Assembly: GCF_003074055.1 (NCBI RefSeq)
Contig: NZ_CP029043.1
Span: 6,564,501-6,628,500, forward strand
Direction of reading: 5' to 3'
DNA length: 64,000 bases
Source of the DNA: Streptomyces nigra
GTDB taxonomy: Bacteria > Actinomycetota > Actinomycetes > Streptomycetales > Streptomycetaceae
Shown: one piece after another, positions 7,977 through 16,889 of the stretch
Layout of the letters: every line of letters starts with the position of its first letter
Numbering within the stretch: the stretch's first letter is position 1
Notes under the pieces: generated by a model
The model's database searches: none
The model's input: the letters and a program-made list of their open reading frames with translations, nothing else
Told to the model about the DNA's origin: nothing
Position numbers and translations under genes: made by a program

Positions 7977-9377
7977 ATGACCAGCCCCACCACCTCCTCG
8001 AAGCCTCGGCGCCCGGTGAAGCAGATCCATCTGGCGGCCCACTTCCCCGGCGTCAACAACACGACCGTGTGGAGCGACCCCCGGGCCGGCAGCCATATCG
8101 AGTTCAGCTCCTTCGCGCACTTCGCCCGGACCGCCGAACGCGCCAAGTTCGACTTTCTGTTCCTCGCCGAAGGCCTCAGGCTCCGCGAGCAGGGCGGCCA
8201 CATCTACGACCTCGACGTCGTCGGACGCCCCGACACCTTCACCGTGCTGACCGCGCTCGCCGCCGTCACCGAACGCATCGGGCTCACCGGCACCATCAAC
8301 TCCACCTTCAACGAGCCCTACGAGGTCGCCCGCCAGTTCGCCGGCCTGGACCATCTCTCCGACGGACGCGCCGCCTGGAACGTCGTCACCTCCTGGGACG
8401 CCTTCACCGGCGAGAACTTCCGCCGCGGCGGCTTTCTGCCGCAGGAAGAGCGCTACTCCCGCGCCAAGGAGTTCCTCGCCACCGCCAAGGAGCTCTTCGA
8501 CTCCTGGCACGGCGACGAGATCATCGCGGACCAGGACACCGGGACGTTCCTCAAGGACGCCAAGGCCGGCTCGTTCACCCACACCGGGCAGCACTTCGAC
8601 ATCCACGGGCAGTTCAACGTTCCGCGCTCACCCCAGGGCCGGCCCGTCATCTTCCAGGCCGGCGACTCCGAGGAGGGCCGCGAGTTCGCCGCCGCCGAGG
8701 CGGACGCCATCTTCAGCCGGCACGGCACCCTGGAGGCGGGCCGCGCCTTCTACACCGACGTCAAGTCCCGCCTCGCCAAGTACGGCCGCCGCAGGGACCA
8801 GTTGCTCATCCTTCCCGCGGCGACCTTCGCCCTCGCCGACACCGACGCCGAGGCGGAGGAACTCGCCCGCGAGGTACGCCGCCAGCAGGTCAGCGGCGCC
8901 ACCGCCCTCAAGCACCTCGAGTTCGTCTGGAACCGCGACCTCTCCTCGTACGACCCCGAGGGCCCCCTGCCCGACGTCGACCCGGACGTCGGAGACAACC
9001 ACATCGCCCAGGGCCGCGCCCAGGTCCGTATGTACCGGGACCCCATGGCCACCGCCCGAGAGTGGCGCGCCCTCGCCGAAGCCAACAACTGGTCCATCCG
9101 CGACCTGGTCATCCACACCGGCAACCGGCAGAACTTCGTCGGCTCCCCGGCCACACTGGCCCGCACGATCGACGAGTACGTCCAGTCCGACGCGAGCGAC
9201 GGCTTCATCCTGGTCCCGCACCTCACCCCGACCGGCCTCGACGAGTTCGCCGACAAGGTCGTCCCCCTCCTCCAGGAGCAGGGCGTCTTCCGCACCGACT
9301 ACGAGGGCCCGACCCTCCGCGACCACCTGGGCCTCGCCCACCCGGACACGGAGACGGAGGAACGCCAGGCGTCCTGA
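7977..9377 (+). CDS. LLM-class flavin-dependent monooxygenase, NtaA/SnaA/DszA type
   Basis: 466 residues, ATG preceded by GGAAGGA. The N-terminal QIHLAAHFPGVNNTTVW, the FAHFARTAERAKFDFLFLAEG block, the NSTFNEPYEVARQFAGLDHLS-type barrel motif with GRAAWNVVTS, and FQAGDSEEGREFAA are hallmarks of the 440-470 residue NtaA/SnaA/SoxA/DszA subfamily, which includes dimethylsulfide, dimethylsulfone and dibenzothiophene-sulfone monooxygenases. It is the last gene of the operon and is followed by a hairpin at 9395. A sulfur-substrate role is inferred from family and context; the substrate itself is unknown. Confidence 0.9.
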   Translation: MTSPTTSSKPRRPVKQIHLAAHFPGVNNTTVWSDPRAGSHIEFSSFAHFARTAERAKFDFLFLAEGLRLREQGGHIYDLDVVGRPDTFTVLTALAAVTERIGLTGTINSTFNEPYEVARQFAGLDHLSDGRAAWNVVTSWDAFTGENFRRGGFLPQEERYSRAKEFLATAKELFDSWHGDEIIADQDTGTFLKDAKAGSFTHTGQHFDIHGQFNVPRSPQGRPVIFQAGDSEEGREFAAAEADAIFSRHGTLEAGRAFYTDVKSRLAKYGRRRDQLLILPAATFALADTDAEAEELAREVRRQQVSGATALKHLEFVWNRDLSSYDPEGPLPDVDPDVGDNHIAQGRAQVRMYRDPMATAREWRALAEANNWSIRDLVIHTGNRQNFVGSPATLARTIDEYVQSDASDGFILVPHLTPTGLDEFADKVVPLLQEQGVFRTDYEGPTLRDHLGLAHPDTETEERQAS

Positions 9378-9394
9378 CCCGCCCGGCACCGGTC

Positions 9395-9434
9395 GGCCCG
9401 GACGTCGCCCTCCCCCGAAGGCGGCGTCCGGGCC
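9395..9434. terminator. Bidirectional hairpin terminator
   Basis: GGCCCGGACG-T-CGCC pairs with GGCG-G-CGTCCGGGCC around a ten-base loop, between the convergent monooxygenase and metallopeptidase genes. One internal mismatch; the stem is otherwise perfect. Confidence 0.7.
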
Positions 9435-9474
9435 GTTCCCCCCGGCGCTGGACTGTGGGTGGCTCACCTATGGG

Positions 9475-10560
9475 TCACCAGCACATGACGGCTGTCTCGC
9501 CGGACCCCCAGGCCGAGTACATACGGACCCGGACCACATAGCGGCGGCCCTTGACCAGACGGGTCCGCACGGTGGCGTTGTGTGGGGTGCCACCATCGTC
9601 CGTGCCCGCGAGATAGCGGGGGCGGCCATCGCGTTCCTCGAAGAGGACGACGACCGTGTCGGCGTCCCCGAAGGTGCCCACCGTGTACGCGCGGGTCTCC
9701 GGGGGCTCGACGGTGAAGTCGGCCTGCTCGCCGGGCCCGAGCCGGAGCGGGACCGAGCGGAACGGCACCAGCTCGCGGGGCTCGCGCACCGGAGCCGGCG
9801 GGTACCAGCGGCGGACGAACTCCTTGTCGGCGGCCGACAGCACCCCCGGCGGGTTCAGACCCGCGCGGAACTGCTCGGGCTCCAGGATCAGCCCCGCAGA
9901 GAACGGATACTCCATGATCGAGTGCGGGTCCCAGACCGAGCCGTTGACCTCGCTCGCGTCCAGCTTGCGCAGGATGTTGAAGTACGTCTTGTCCCGGCTC
10001 CAGAAGTTCGGCGGCCCCGCCAGATCCGTGTAGACCGCCTCGTCGTCCCAGTGGATCCCGGCGAACGGGCTCTGGTGCTCGTGCAGCATGCCCAGCGCGT
10101 GACCGATCTCGTGCAGGGCCGTCCCGCGTTCCCCGGGCGCCGTCAGATCCCAGCCGAAATTCATGGTGCGCTCGTCGACACCGACCCGCAGCGCGTCCCG
10201 GCCGACGGTCGACCAGGAGCCGTCGCCGCTCTGGAACCCGATCCGCAGCTCCGCCTCCGACCGGTCGGCCACCTCCACGAACGACAGCCCGATCCCGAGG
10301 CCGCTCCACTCCTGGAAGCACTCGCGTACGACGTCCCGCTGGTCCTTGCCGCCCACCCACGACACCGGCCGGGTCCGGCCCGTGCCGGGGTCCGGGATCG
10401 CGGACGTGTCGGAGTCCCGGTCGAAGAAGTGGTAGTGCAGCACCGTGCCGTTCACCCACATACGGTGCCCGTTGACGAGCGCGTGGAGCCGCCCGGCGGC
10501 CAGCCCCGGTGCGAAGGCGGGCGCCGACTGCTGCGCGAGGGAGCAGTAGCGAGCGGTCAT
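9475..10560 (-). CDS. M12A (astacin-like) zinc metallopeptidase without signal peptide
   Basis: 361 residues. The metzincin zinc site HEIGHALGMLHEH is at 150-162 and the Met-turn SIMEY at 214-218, with a NFGW-like substrate-cleft strand before it. Residues after about 270 form a beta-rich domain resembling pre-peptidase C-terminal modules. No N-terminal signal peptide or lipobox is visible (start MTARYCSLAQQSAP), unusual because astacin-family enzymes are normally exported with a propeptide. It lies beside CHAT and subtilisin-type proteases, also without signals. It is divergent from the LuxR gene, sharing the 10561-10656 promoter interval. Confidence 0.88.
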   Translation of the reverse strand: MTARYCSLAQQSAPAFAPGLAAGRLHALVNGHRMWVNGTVLHYHFFDRDSDTSAIPDPGTGRTRPVSWVGGKDQRDVVRECFQEWSGLGIGLSFVEVADRSEAELRIGFQSGDGSWSTVGRDALRVGVDERTMNFGWDLTAPGERGTALHEIGHALGMLHEHQSPFAGIHWDDEAVYTDLAGPPNFWSRDKTYFNILRKLDASEVNGSVWDPHSIMEYPFSAGLILEPEQFRAGLNPPGVLSAADKEFVRRWYPPAPVREPRELVPFRSVPLRLGPGEQADFTVEPPETRAYTVGTFGDADTVVVLFEERDGRPRYLAGTDDGGTPHNATVRTRLVKGRRYVVRVRMYSAWGSGETAVMCW

Positions 10561-10656
10561 GCGCCCCAGGGTGCCCGGCGCGGCGCCCCGGGCGCCTGAG
10601 TCGAGGGCTACTCAAGTACCCCTGTATCAGACCTGAGTCATGGTGCTCCTCATACC

Positions 10657-12462
10657 GTGACGAGCTACGAACGCGCGGCGAGGACCCTGGATCCGCCCTG
10701 GCCGTTCACCGGCCGGGAGAGCGAACTCGACCTGGTGCGCGCCTCGCTGGGCGCCGGCCGGGACGGTCTCGTCGTCAGCGGGCCGGTCGGCTGCGGCAAG
10801 ACCCGGCTCGTCGCCGAGGCCACCCGCGCGACCGGGTGCGCCCGCGTGGCGGGCACTCCCGCGACCCGGCATCTGCGCTTCGCCGCGTTCGCGCACCTCG
10901 TCCCCGAGACGGCCTCCCTGCACGGCGCCCACCGGCGTCTGTCCGACAAACGGCTGCTCGTCGTCGACGACGCGCATCTGCTGGACGAGGCATCCGCCGC
11001 CCTCGTGCACCAACTGGCCGTCCACGGCCGCATCCGGCTCGTCGTCGTCACCACCGACGGCGCGCCCGCACCGGCCGCCGTCTCCCGGCTGTGGACCGGC
11101 GACCTGCTGCCGCGCCTCACCCTGGAGCCGCTGCACCGGGAGGACACCGCACGGCTGCTGGCGGGCGTACCCGGCGCCGACCTGGAGCCGCTCACCGTGA
11201 ACCGGCTGCACCACCTGTGCCAGGGGGACCTGCGGCTGCTGCGCGACCTGGTCGACGCACTGCGCGAGGGCCGTCTGCTCAGCCGGGTCGACGGCACGGA
11301 CACCTGGGCGTGGCGCGGGCCGCTGCCGGTCACCGCGACCGTGCGCGAGCGCGCGGCCGGGGTCCTGGACCGGTCGTGCCCCGGGGAGCGGGAGACGCTG
11401 CGGCGCCTCGCGTTCGCCGAGCCGTCGCCGCTCGACCCGGAGCGGGACGGCCTCGAGCCGCACACGCTGGAGCAGTTGGAGGCCGACGGGCTGGTCCACG
11501 TGGACGACGGCGGTGCCGTCCGGCTCGCGCACCCTCTCCACGGTCCCGTCCTGCGGGCCACGGCGGGACGGCTGCGGGCGCGGCGCCTGTCCCGTACGCC
11601 GGACCACTGGGGCCCCGCCCTGGAGGAGGAGCGTGCGGCGCTCCTCGGCCGTATCGAGCGGGCGGACGTCCGCACCGTCACCGCCCCGGTGGGGGAGTGG
11701 CTGGTCGCGGAGGACGCGCCGCTGCCGGCCGGATACGCGGCCGTACGCGCCCGCTACGCGCGCCTGCGCGGCGAGCTGCGGGAGGCGGCGGCCTGGGCCG
11801 GGGAAGGGCTGCGCGGCGCCGGGGACGACCCGGCCTGCCGGCGTGAACTGGCCCTCGTCGCGGCACAGTCGGGCGACGTCCCGGCCGTGCCCACGATCGC
11901 GGGTGGCCGCCCCCACGGGGGTGGGGCGGTCACCCGTCCGGCGGCGGCCGGCCCGTCCGGAGCCGTCGAGGACGACGCGTACGACGCCGTACGCCTCGGC
12001 GCTCCCGGGCGGGCCGCGGGCCGTCTCACCGGGGTCTTCGCGGCACACGCCGAGGCGTTGGCGCGCGGTGACAGCAAGGCGCTGGACCGGGTGGCCGAGC
12101 GGTTGGAGGCGCGCGGCTTCCTGCTGTTCGCGGCCGAGGCGCACGCGCAGGCGGCGCGGCTGCACCGGGATCCCCGTGACGCCCGCACCTCACGCACGCG
12201 CGCGGTCGCGCTCGCCCGCCGCTGCCAGGGCGCCCGGACACCCGCGCTGTCCGGGCTGGCCCTCGGTGAACTCACCGCCCGGCAACGGCAGATCGTGGAC
12301 CTGGCGGCCGTCGGTCTCAGCAACCGCGAGATCGCCGAGAAACTCACCCTGTCCGTCCGCACGGTGGGCAACCACCTCTACAGCGCCTACGCCCGCCTCG
12401 GCGCCGGCGACCGGGGCGCCCTGCCGTGGCTGGTGTCGGCGCGGGGCGCGCGCTCGGCCTGA
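10657..12462 (+). CDS. Large LuxR-family (LAL-like) transcriptional regulator with AAA+ ATPase
   Basis: 601 residues from a GTG. An N-terminal STAND/AAA ATPase has Walker A GPVGCGKT (42-49) and Walker B LLVVDDAH (from 100). A helical middle region follows, and the C-terminus is a LuxR helix-turn-helix LTARQRQIVDLAAVGLSNREIAEKL...VRTVGNHL. LAL regulators of this form are 850-950 residues; this one is shorter in the TPR-like middle. The stop codon abuts directly onto the first unit of the 135-bp repeat. Its targets cannot be read from sequence; neighbouring protease genes are candidates. Confidence 0.9.
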   Translation: MTSYERAARTLDPPWPFTGRESELDLVRASLGAGRDGLVVSGPVGCGKTRLVAEATRATGCARVAGTPATRHLRFAAFAHLVPETASLHGAHRRLSDKRLLVVDDAHLLDEASAALVHQLAVHGRIRLVVVTTDGAPAPAAVSRLWTGDLLPRLTLEPLHREDTARLLAGVPGADLEPLTVNRLHHLCQGDLRLLRDLVDALREGRLLSRVDGTDTWAWRGPLPVTATVRERAAGVLDRSCPGERETLRRLAFAEPSPLDPERDGLEPHTLEQLEADGLVHVDDGGAVRLAHPLHGPVLRATAGRLRARRLSRTPDHWGPALEEERAALLGRIERADVRTVTAPVGEWLVAEDAPLPAGYAAVRARYARLRGELREAAAWAGEGLRGAGDDPACRRELALVAAQSGDVPAVPTIAGGRPHGGGAVTRPAAAGPSGAVEDDAYDAVRLGAPGRAAGRLTGVFAAHAEALARGDSKALDRVAERLEARGFLLFAAEAHAQAARLHRDPRDARTSRTRAVALARRCQGARTPALSGLALGELTARQRQIVDLAAVGLSNREIAEKLTLSVRTVGNHLYSAYARLGAGDRGALPWLVSARGARSA

Positions 12463-12867
12463 ACCGGCTTCGCCCTCACGCCGCCCCGAACGCGGTGAAC
12501 GCCCACCCCGTCGCCCGGTGCAGTGCGTCGTCCGGCAGTGCCGCCCGCGCGTCGCGCAGCGCCTCCGCCAGGGACAGTCCGGCGCCCAGGCCCTCGAACC
12601 GGCGTCGCCCTCACGCCGCCCCGAACGCGGTGAACGCCCACCCCGTCGCCCGGTGCAGTGCGTCGTCCGGCAGTGCCGCCCGCGCGTCGCGCAGCGCCTC
12701 CGCCAGGGACAGTCCGGCGCCCAGGCCCTCGAACCGGCTTCGCCCTCACGCCGCCCCGAACGCGGTGAACGCCCACCCCGTCGCCCGGTGCAGTGCGTCG
12801 TCCGGCAGTGCCGCCCGCGCGTCGCGCAGCGCCTCCGCCAGGGACAGTCCGGCGCCCAGGCCCTTGT
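12463..12867. repeat. Three tandem 135-bp repeats containing the CHAT gene 3' end
   Basis: Units start at 12463, 12598 and 12733. They are identical apart from one base seen at position 7 of the second unit (ACCGGCG instead of ACCGGCT). The third unit carries the real last ~40 codons and stop of the CHAT gene (minus strand). The first two are copies lying downstream of that stop. The period is 45 codons, so each copy stays in frame and has its own stop codon. The near-identity implies a recent tandem duplication. The whole gap between the LuxR and CHAT genes consists of this array. Confidence 0.95.
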
Positions 12868-15352
12868 GGAGGGCCAGCATCAGCGGCACCACCGCCGCGT
12901 CGTTCACCGGTGCGCTGCACGCCACCACACCTGCCGTGCCCAGCGGCAGCAACGCCGTGACCAGGCCCAGCAGTTCGTCCGCGCCGACCGACGCGAAGCG
13001 GGCGGTGTCGCAGCAGGACAGAATGATCCGGTACGGGCTGCGGTCCAGCCGTTCGAAGTCGTGCACGACGATCGGGCCGTCCGCCATCCGCAGCGACGAG
13101 AACAGCGGGCTATCGGCCCGGAAGGCGCCGTGCGCCGCGATGTGCGCCAGCTCCGCCCCGTCCAGCTCCTCCAGCACCCGTGGCACCCGCGCGTCGGCGT
13201 GTTCGAGGACGACCGCGCCGCCGTACCGGACGGCCAGATGCGGCACCTCGGCGCCGCCCGTCGCCAGCCCCGGCCCGCGCACCAGCACATGCCGGCCCCG
13301 CCGGGGCGGCTCGGTCTCCCGGGCGCGCAGCCAGCTCGTCGCCGACGGCGACACGCTCACGACCCGCTCCCGCAGCGACGGCAGCAGCGCCCACGGCACC
13401 CGGTGCAGCCGGGCCGGCGGCACCACCACCAGGGGACCGTCGCCGAGCTGGGCCGCGGCGGGCCCCAGCAGCAGCTCCTCCAGGCGCCGCCCGGCGGCCT
13501 CCACCACCGGCAGCCGCGCCTCCGCCCCCGGATGCGCGAGCCGGCGCAGCCCGGCCTGGACGTGCTCGGCCTCCACCTCCGCCTCCGCGAGCAGCCCGGC
13601 CTCGAACCGGCGCACCCGCCCCTGCCCGCACAGCAGCACCTGGACCCGCCCGTCCAGCACGGCCAGCTCCACCAGCCGTACGTCGTCGCCGAGCCGGTCC
13701 AGCAGCCGCCCCGGGTCGAAGCGGTGCCCGTCGCCCGGGGCGTCGCCCCGCATGTGCAGGGTCCGGGCGCGGATCTCCCGTTCCAGGCGCCGCTGTTCGC
13801 GATCCAGCGCCGGTATCGGGCGGGCGTCCATCCGGGCTGCCTCGGCGCGCGCCGCGATCTCCCGGAACGCCGTCAGGTCGCTCTGCAGCTGGGGATCGGC
13901 GGGCGGTCTGGTCGGGGGCGCCGACAGCGCCGTCGCCCGCCACCGCTCGCTCCACACCAGGAGCCGGCGCGGCCCGCCGGTCTCCAGGCTGGCCTGCTGC
14001 GCCAGCGCCGCGAGTTCCGCGCCCTGCGCGCTCGCGCGGGCCCGCAGCTCCGAGGCGCCCAGCGTCATCCGGTGCGCGTCCAGCACGTCCAGTCCCCGTC
14101 GGCATGCCTCGAGGACCCCGCGTCCCGATCCGGCGGCCCTGGCTCGCAGCGCCTGCGCCGCCCAGCCCGTCATCCGGGCCAGCGGCGGCCCACTGCGCCG
14201 GCTGCGGGCGGCGAGCGCCAGATGGCGTTCGGCGTCGGCCCGCCAGCCGAGGCCGAGCGCGATCCGGCCCGCGAGCAGCGACGCCTCCGGGGCGGCGGGC
14301 GCCCCGAAGGAGGCCAGCCGCTCGGCGACCGCCGCCGTGTCGGCGACCAGCCGGCCAGAACTGCGCCCGGCGGCCACCCGCGCCTCGATCAGCACCAGCC
14401 GCGCGTGCGCCTCCCACCAGGGCCGCCGCTGCCCCGTGAACAGCCGTACGGCCATGTCGGCGCGGGCGATGGCGGTGTGCGCGTCACCCGCGAGCCGGGC
14501 CGCCGTCGCCGCCGCGAGGAGCAGTTCGGCCTTGCGGGTGGACTGGCCGCCGATGCCGTCGAGGACGGCGATCGCCGCGTCCGCCTCGGCGAGGGCCTCC
14601 GGTGCAAGACCGGCCGCCATCAGCACCTCGCAGCGCCGGATGCTGAGCATGAACGTCGGGGTGCCGAGCTTGGCGTAGCGCTCCTCGGCCTCGTCCAGCA
14701 GCCGCAGCGCCGCCGGTATGTCGCCCGACCGGAACGCGGCGAGGCCCCGGCTCTCCACCGCGTCCGCCTTGTCGTGCTCCTGGCCGGTGGTGTCCCACAG
14801 CGTCTCGGCCGCCGTGAAGTCGGCGTCCGCCCGGTCCACCGCGCCGAGCGCCAGATGCACGGTCGCCCGCAGCGTCAGCGCCCGCGCCGTCCAGATGACG
14901 TCGTCGGCCTGCCGCAGTACGGGGACCGCCCGCCGGACGTCCTCCAGTGCCTCCCGGTGGTGCCCCAGCACCCAGCGGGCGTACGCGCGCCGGAACAGCA
15001 CGCGGGCGCGCGGATGCCCGCTGACGCGCTCCACCCCGCGCTCCAGCGCGGCCAGCCCCTGCTGAGTGCGCCCCGCGTGCACCGACGCGACCCCGAGCGC
15101 CGCCAGGACGTCGGCCTCGCGTTCGGCGGACTCCGCGCGCGCCGCGAGATCCCGGGCACGCCGAAGGTGGTGCAGGGCGATCCGCATGTCGCCCCAGTCG
15201 CGCTGCCAGATACCGATGACCTGATGGGCCACGGAGGCGTGCAACGGCGACGGATCGGCGTCGAGCACACCCTCCGCCCTCGCCAGCGCGTCGTTCGGGG
15301 CGGCGAACACCATCGGCAGCAGTTCGAGAACCGAGTCGCTTCCCGCTGTCAC
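12746..15352 (-). CDS. TPR-repeat protein with C-terminal CHAT (caspase-like) protease domain
   Basis: 868 residues from a GTG at 15352; a TTG at 15406 could add 18. The first ~350 residues are degenerate TPR helices (for example DVLAALGVASVHAGRTQQGLAALERGVE). A helical linker follows, and then a CHAT domain whose likely catalytic dyad is His741 in HIAAHGAF and Cys781 in LSCCDTARF. CHAT proteases cleave specific partner proteins, as separase-like or Craspase-like effectors do. The gene is divergent from a subtilase / sigma factor / acidic protein operon, suggesting one regulated proteolytic system. No signal peptide. The last ~40 codons are duplicated twice downstream. Confidence 0.9.
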   Translation of the reverse strand: MTAGSDSVLELLPMVFAAPNDALARAEGVLDADPSPLHASVAHQVIGIWQRDWGDMRIALHHLRRARDLAARAESAEREADVLAALGVASVHAGRTQQGLAALERGVERVSGHPRARVLFRRAYARWVLGHHREALEDVRRAVPVLRQADDVIWTARALTLRATVHLALGAVDRADADFTAAETLWDTTGQEHDKADAVESRGLAAFRSGDIPAALRLLDEAEERYAKLGTPTFMLSIRRCEVLMAAGLAPEALAEADAAIAVLDGIGGQSTRKAELLLAAATAARLAGDAHTAIARADMAVRLFTGQRRPWWEAHARLVLIEARVAAGRSSGRLVADTAAVAERLASFGAPAAPEASLLAGRIALGLGWRADAERHLALAARSRRSGPPLARMTGWAAQALRARAAGSGRGVLEACRRGLDVLDAHRMTLGASELRARASAQGAELAALAQQASLETGGPRRLLVWSERWRATALSAPPTRPPADPQLQSDLTAFREIAARAEAARMDARPIPALDREQRRLEREIRARTLHMRGDAPGDGHRFDPGRLLDRLGDDVRLVELAVLDGRVQVLLCGQGRVRRFEAGLLAEAEVEAEHVQAGLRRLAHPGAEARLPVVEAAGRRLEELLLGPAAAQLGDGPLVVVPPARLHRVPWALLPSLRERVVSVSPSATSWLRARETEPPRRGRHVLVRGPGLATGGAEVPHLAVRYGGAVVLEHADARVPRVLEELDGAELAHIAAHGAFRADSPLFSSLRMADGPIVVHDFERLDRSPYRIILSCCDTARFASVGADELLGLVTALLPLGTAGVVACSAPVNDAAVVPLMLALHKGLGAGLSLAEALRDARAALPDDALHRATGWAFTAFGAA

Positions 15353-15375
15353 TCCACGGATGGTAGTTGCCCCGG

Positions 15376-15392
15376 AACCGTGCCACACGGTT
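15376..15392. promoter_or_regulatory. Perfect palindrome AACCGTG-CCA-CACGGTT in divergent promoter
   Basis: A 7-3-7 inverted repeat lies between the CHAT gene and the subtilase gene, 24 bases from the CHAT start and 66 from the subtilase start. Its symmetry and position fit an operator for a dimeric regulator controlling both directions. The protein that binds it is unknown. Confidence 0.55.
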
Positions 15393-15458
15393 TGTCGCTG
15401 TATCAATCAGCCGCCCCCTCGCTCTGACTGACGACCGTCGCCCCTCGGGAGGACATCC

Positions 15459-16889
15459 ATGGCACCACAGCGATTCCACGAGCAGTTCGAGCAGATCCAG
15501 CGCTCCATGCCCGACGTCCCCCTCGCGATGGGACCGGACGACTCGGCCGAGTTCATCTACGAGAAGGGCTATGTGCTGGTCCGGGACGGTGAGGACGCCG
15601 CCCTCGTCGAGGACACCGTGCGCGCGCACTTCACCGCCGAACCCGAGCTGGTGCAGGACCATGTGCGCCGTGCGGGCCCCCGCGCCAACCGCTCCGGCAT
15701 CACCCGTATCCAGGTCGGCGACCCGGGCGAGGGCGACCGCGGCGCCGACCGGCCCGTGGCGCACGCCCTGCGCGCCCTGCGGGAGGTGGAGGGCCGCGCC
15801 GGGCGCCGCCTCGTCAGCCGCAACCACCTGGTGTCGATCGCGGTCAACTCCTGCCCGGGCGACGAACCCGTGCCGGTCGATCGCGGCGAGGAACTCAACC
15901 CCGCTCCGGTGGAGGGGAGTTGTGACGCGGACAGCGCCGTCGGGGTGCTGGTGGTCGACACCGGGCTCATGAACGACTTCCGGTCCTCCGCGCTGCTCGC
16001 CCACACCGACGGCGACCTCCAGATCCAGGAGTGCGACGACGACGGCGTCCTGCAGCAGTACGTCGGACACGGCACGTTCATCGCCGGCCTCGTCGCCGCC
16101 GTCGCCCCCAACACGTCCATCACCGTGCGCAACACCCTCAACGACGCCGGCGCCATCCTGGAGTCCGAGTTCGGCGAGAAGCTCTTCGAGGCCGTCGACG
16201 AGGGCGGCTGGCCCGACATCCTCAGCCTCTCCGCCGGCACCTCCAACGGCCGCACCGACGGACTGCTCGGCGTCGAGGCGTTCATGCGCGAACTGCGCGA
16301 GCAGCGCACCCTGCTCGTCGCCGCCGCCGGCAACAACGGCAGCGCCACGCCCTTCTGGCCCGCCGCCTACGCCGACCTGCCCGACTACCAGGACGCGGTG
16401 CTGTCGGTCGGAGCGCTGCGCGCCGACGGCGAGTTCGGCGCCTGCTTCAGCAACCACGGCGCCTGGGTGAAGGCGTACGCTCCCGGCGAGCGCCTCACCA
16501 GCGTGCTCACCGGCTTCGACCGGCCCGTGCCGTACGTCTACCAGCACTCCACGTACGACGCGTGCCGCTACGGCTTCGGCTACTCCTGCACCTGCCAGTC
16601 GCCCCGCCACACCGGCGTGCTCAGCGAGCAGGACCCCGGCGCCAAGCCCGACCAGGTGATGTTCGACGGCCACGCGTACTGGAGCGGCACCTCGTTCGCC
16701 ACACCGCTCGTCGCCGGGATGATCTCCGCGCACATGTCCGCGCAGCAGGAGAACGACCCGCGCGTCGCCCGGTACAAGATGCTCGCGGCCGCCGCCGGCT
16801 ACGCGGAGGTGCGGGGGGCGCACGTGCCCGCCCTGCGTCCCGCGACCTGGCGCCCCGTGCCCGTCGGCCCTCCGGCCGCCCGGTCATGA
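15459..16889 (+). CDS. S8 family (subtilisin-like) serine peptidase, apparently cytosolic
   Basis: 476 residues, ATG preceded by GGGAGGA. The catalytic triad is readable: Asp167 in VLVVDTGL, His204 in VGHGTFIAGL and Ser412 in WSGTSFATPLVAG, with the oxyanion Asn in AAAGNNGS near 292. About 150 residues precede the catalytic domain and could be an inhibitory or sensing region. There is no signal peptide, whereas most Streptomyces subtilases are secreted. A Cys-rich insertion (ACRYGFGYSCTC, around 369-379) lies before the Ser motif. It overlaps the sigma-factor start by ATGA, so the two are translationally coupled. Confidence 0.92.
   Translation: MAPQRFHEQFEQIQRSMPDVPLAMGPDDSAEFIYEKGYVLVRDGEDAALVEDTVRAHFTAEPELVQDHVRRAGPRANRSGITRIQVGDPGEGDRGADRPVAHALRALREVEGRAGRRLVSRNHLVSIAVNSCPGDEPVPVDRGEELNPAPVEGSCDADSAVGVLVVDTGLMNDFRSSALLAHTDGDLQIQECDDDGVLQQYVGHGTFIAGLVAAVAPNTSITVRNTLNDAGAILESEFGEKLFEAVDEGGWPDILSLSAGTSNGRTDGLLGVEAFMRELREQRTLLVAAAGNNGSATPFWPAAYADLPDYQDAVLSVGALRADGEFGACFSNHGAWVKAYAPGERLTSVLTGFDRPVPYVYQHSTYDACRYGFGYSCTCQSPRHTGVLSEQDPGAKPDQVMFDGHAYWSGTSFATPLVAGMISAHMSAQQENDPRVARYKMLAAAAGYAEVRGAHVPALRPATWRPVPVGPPAARS

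Noticed and set aside
12463..12867. Possible CRISPR or mobile-element repeat
   Set aside because: The 135-bp units are contiguous copies of the CHAT gene end with no spacers, target-site duplications or transposase.
11513..15427. Very long plus-strand frame through the 135-bp repeats and opposite the CHAT gene
   Set aside because: Ser/Arg/Pro/Gln-rich repeats without motifs; it arises because stop codons are rare in this frame. The minus strand has TPR and CHAT catalytic motifs.
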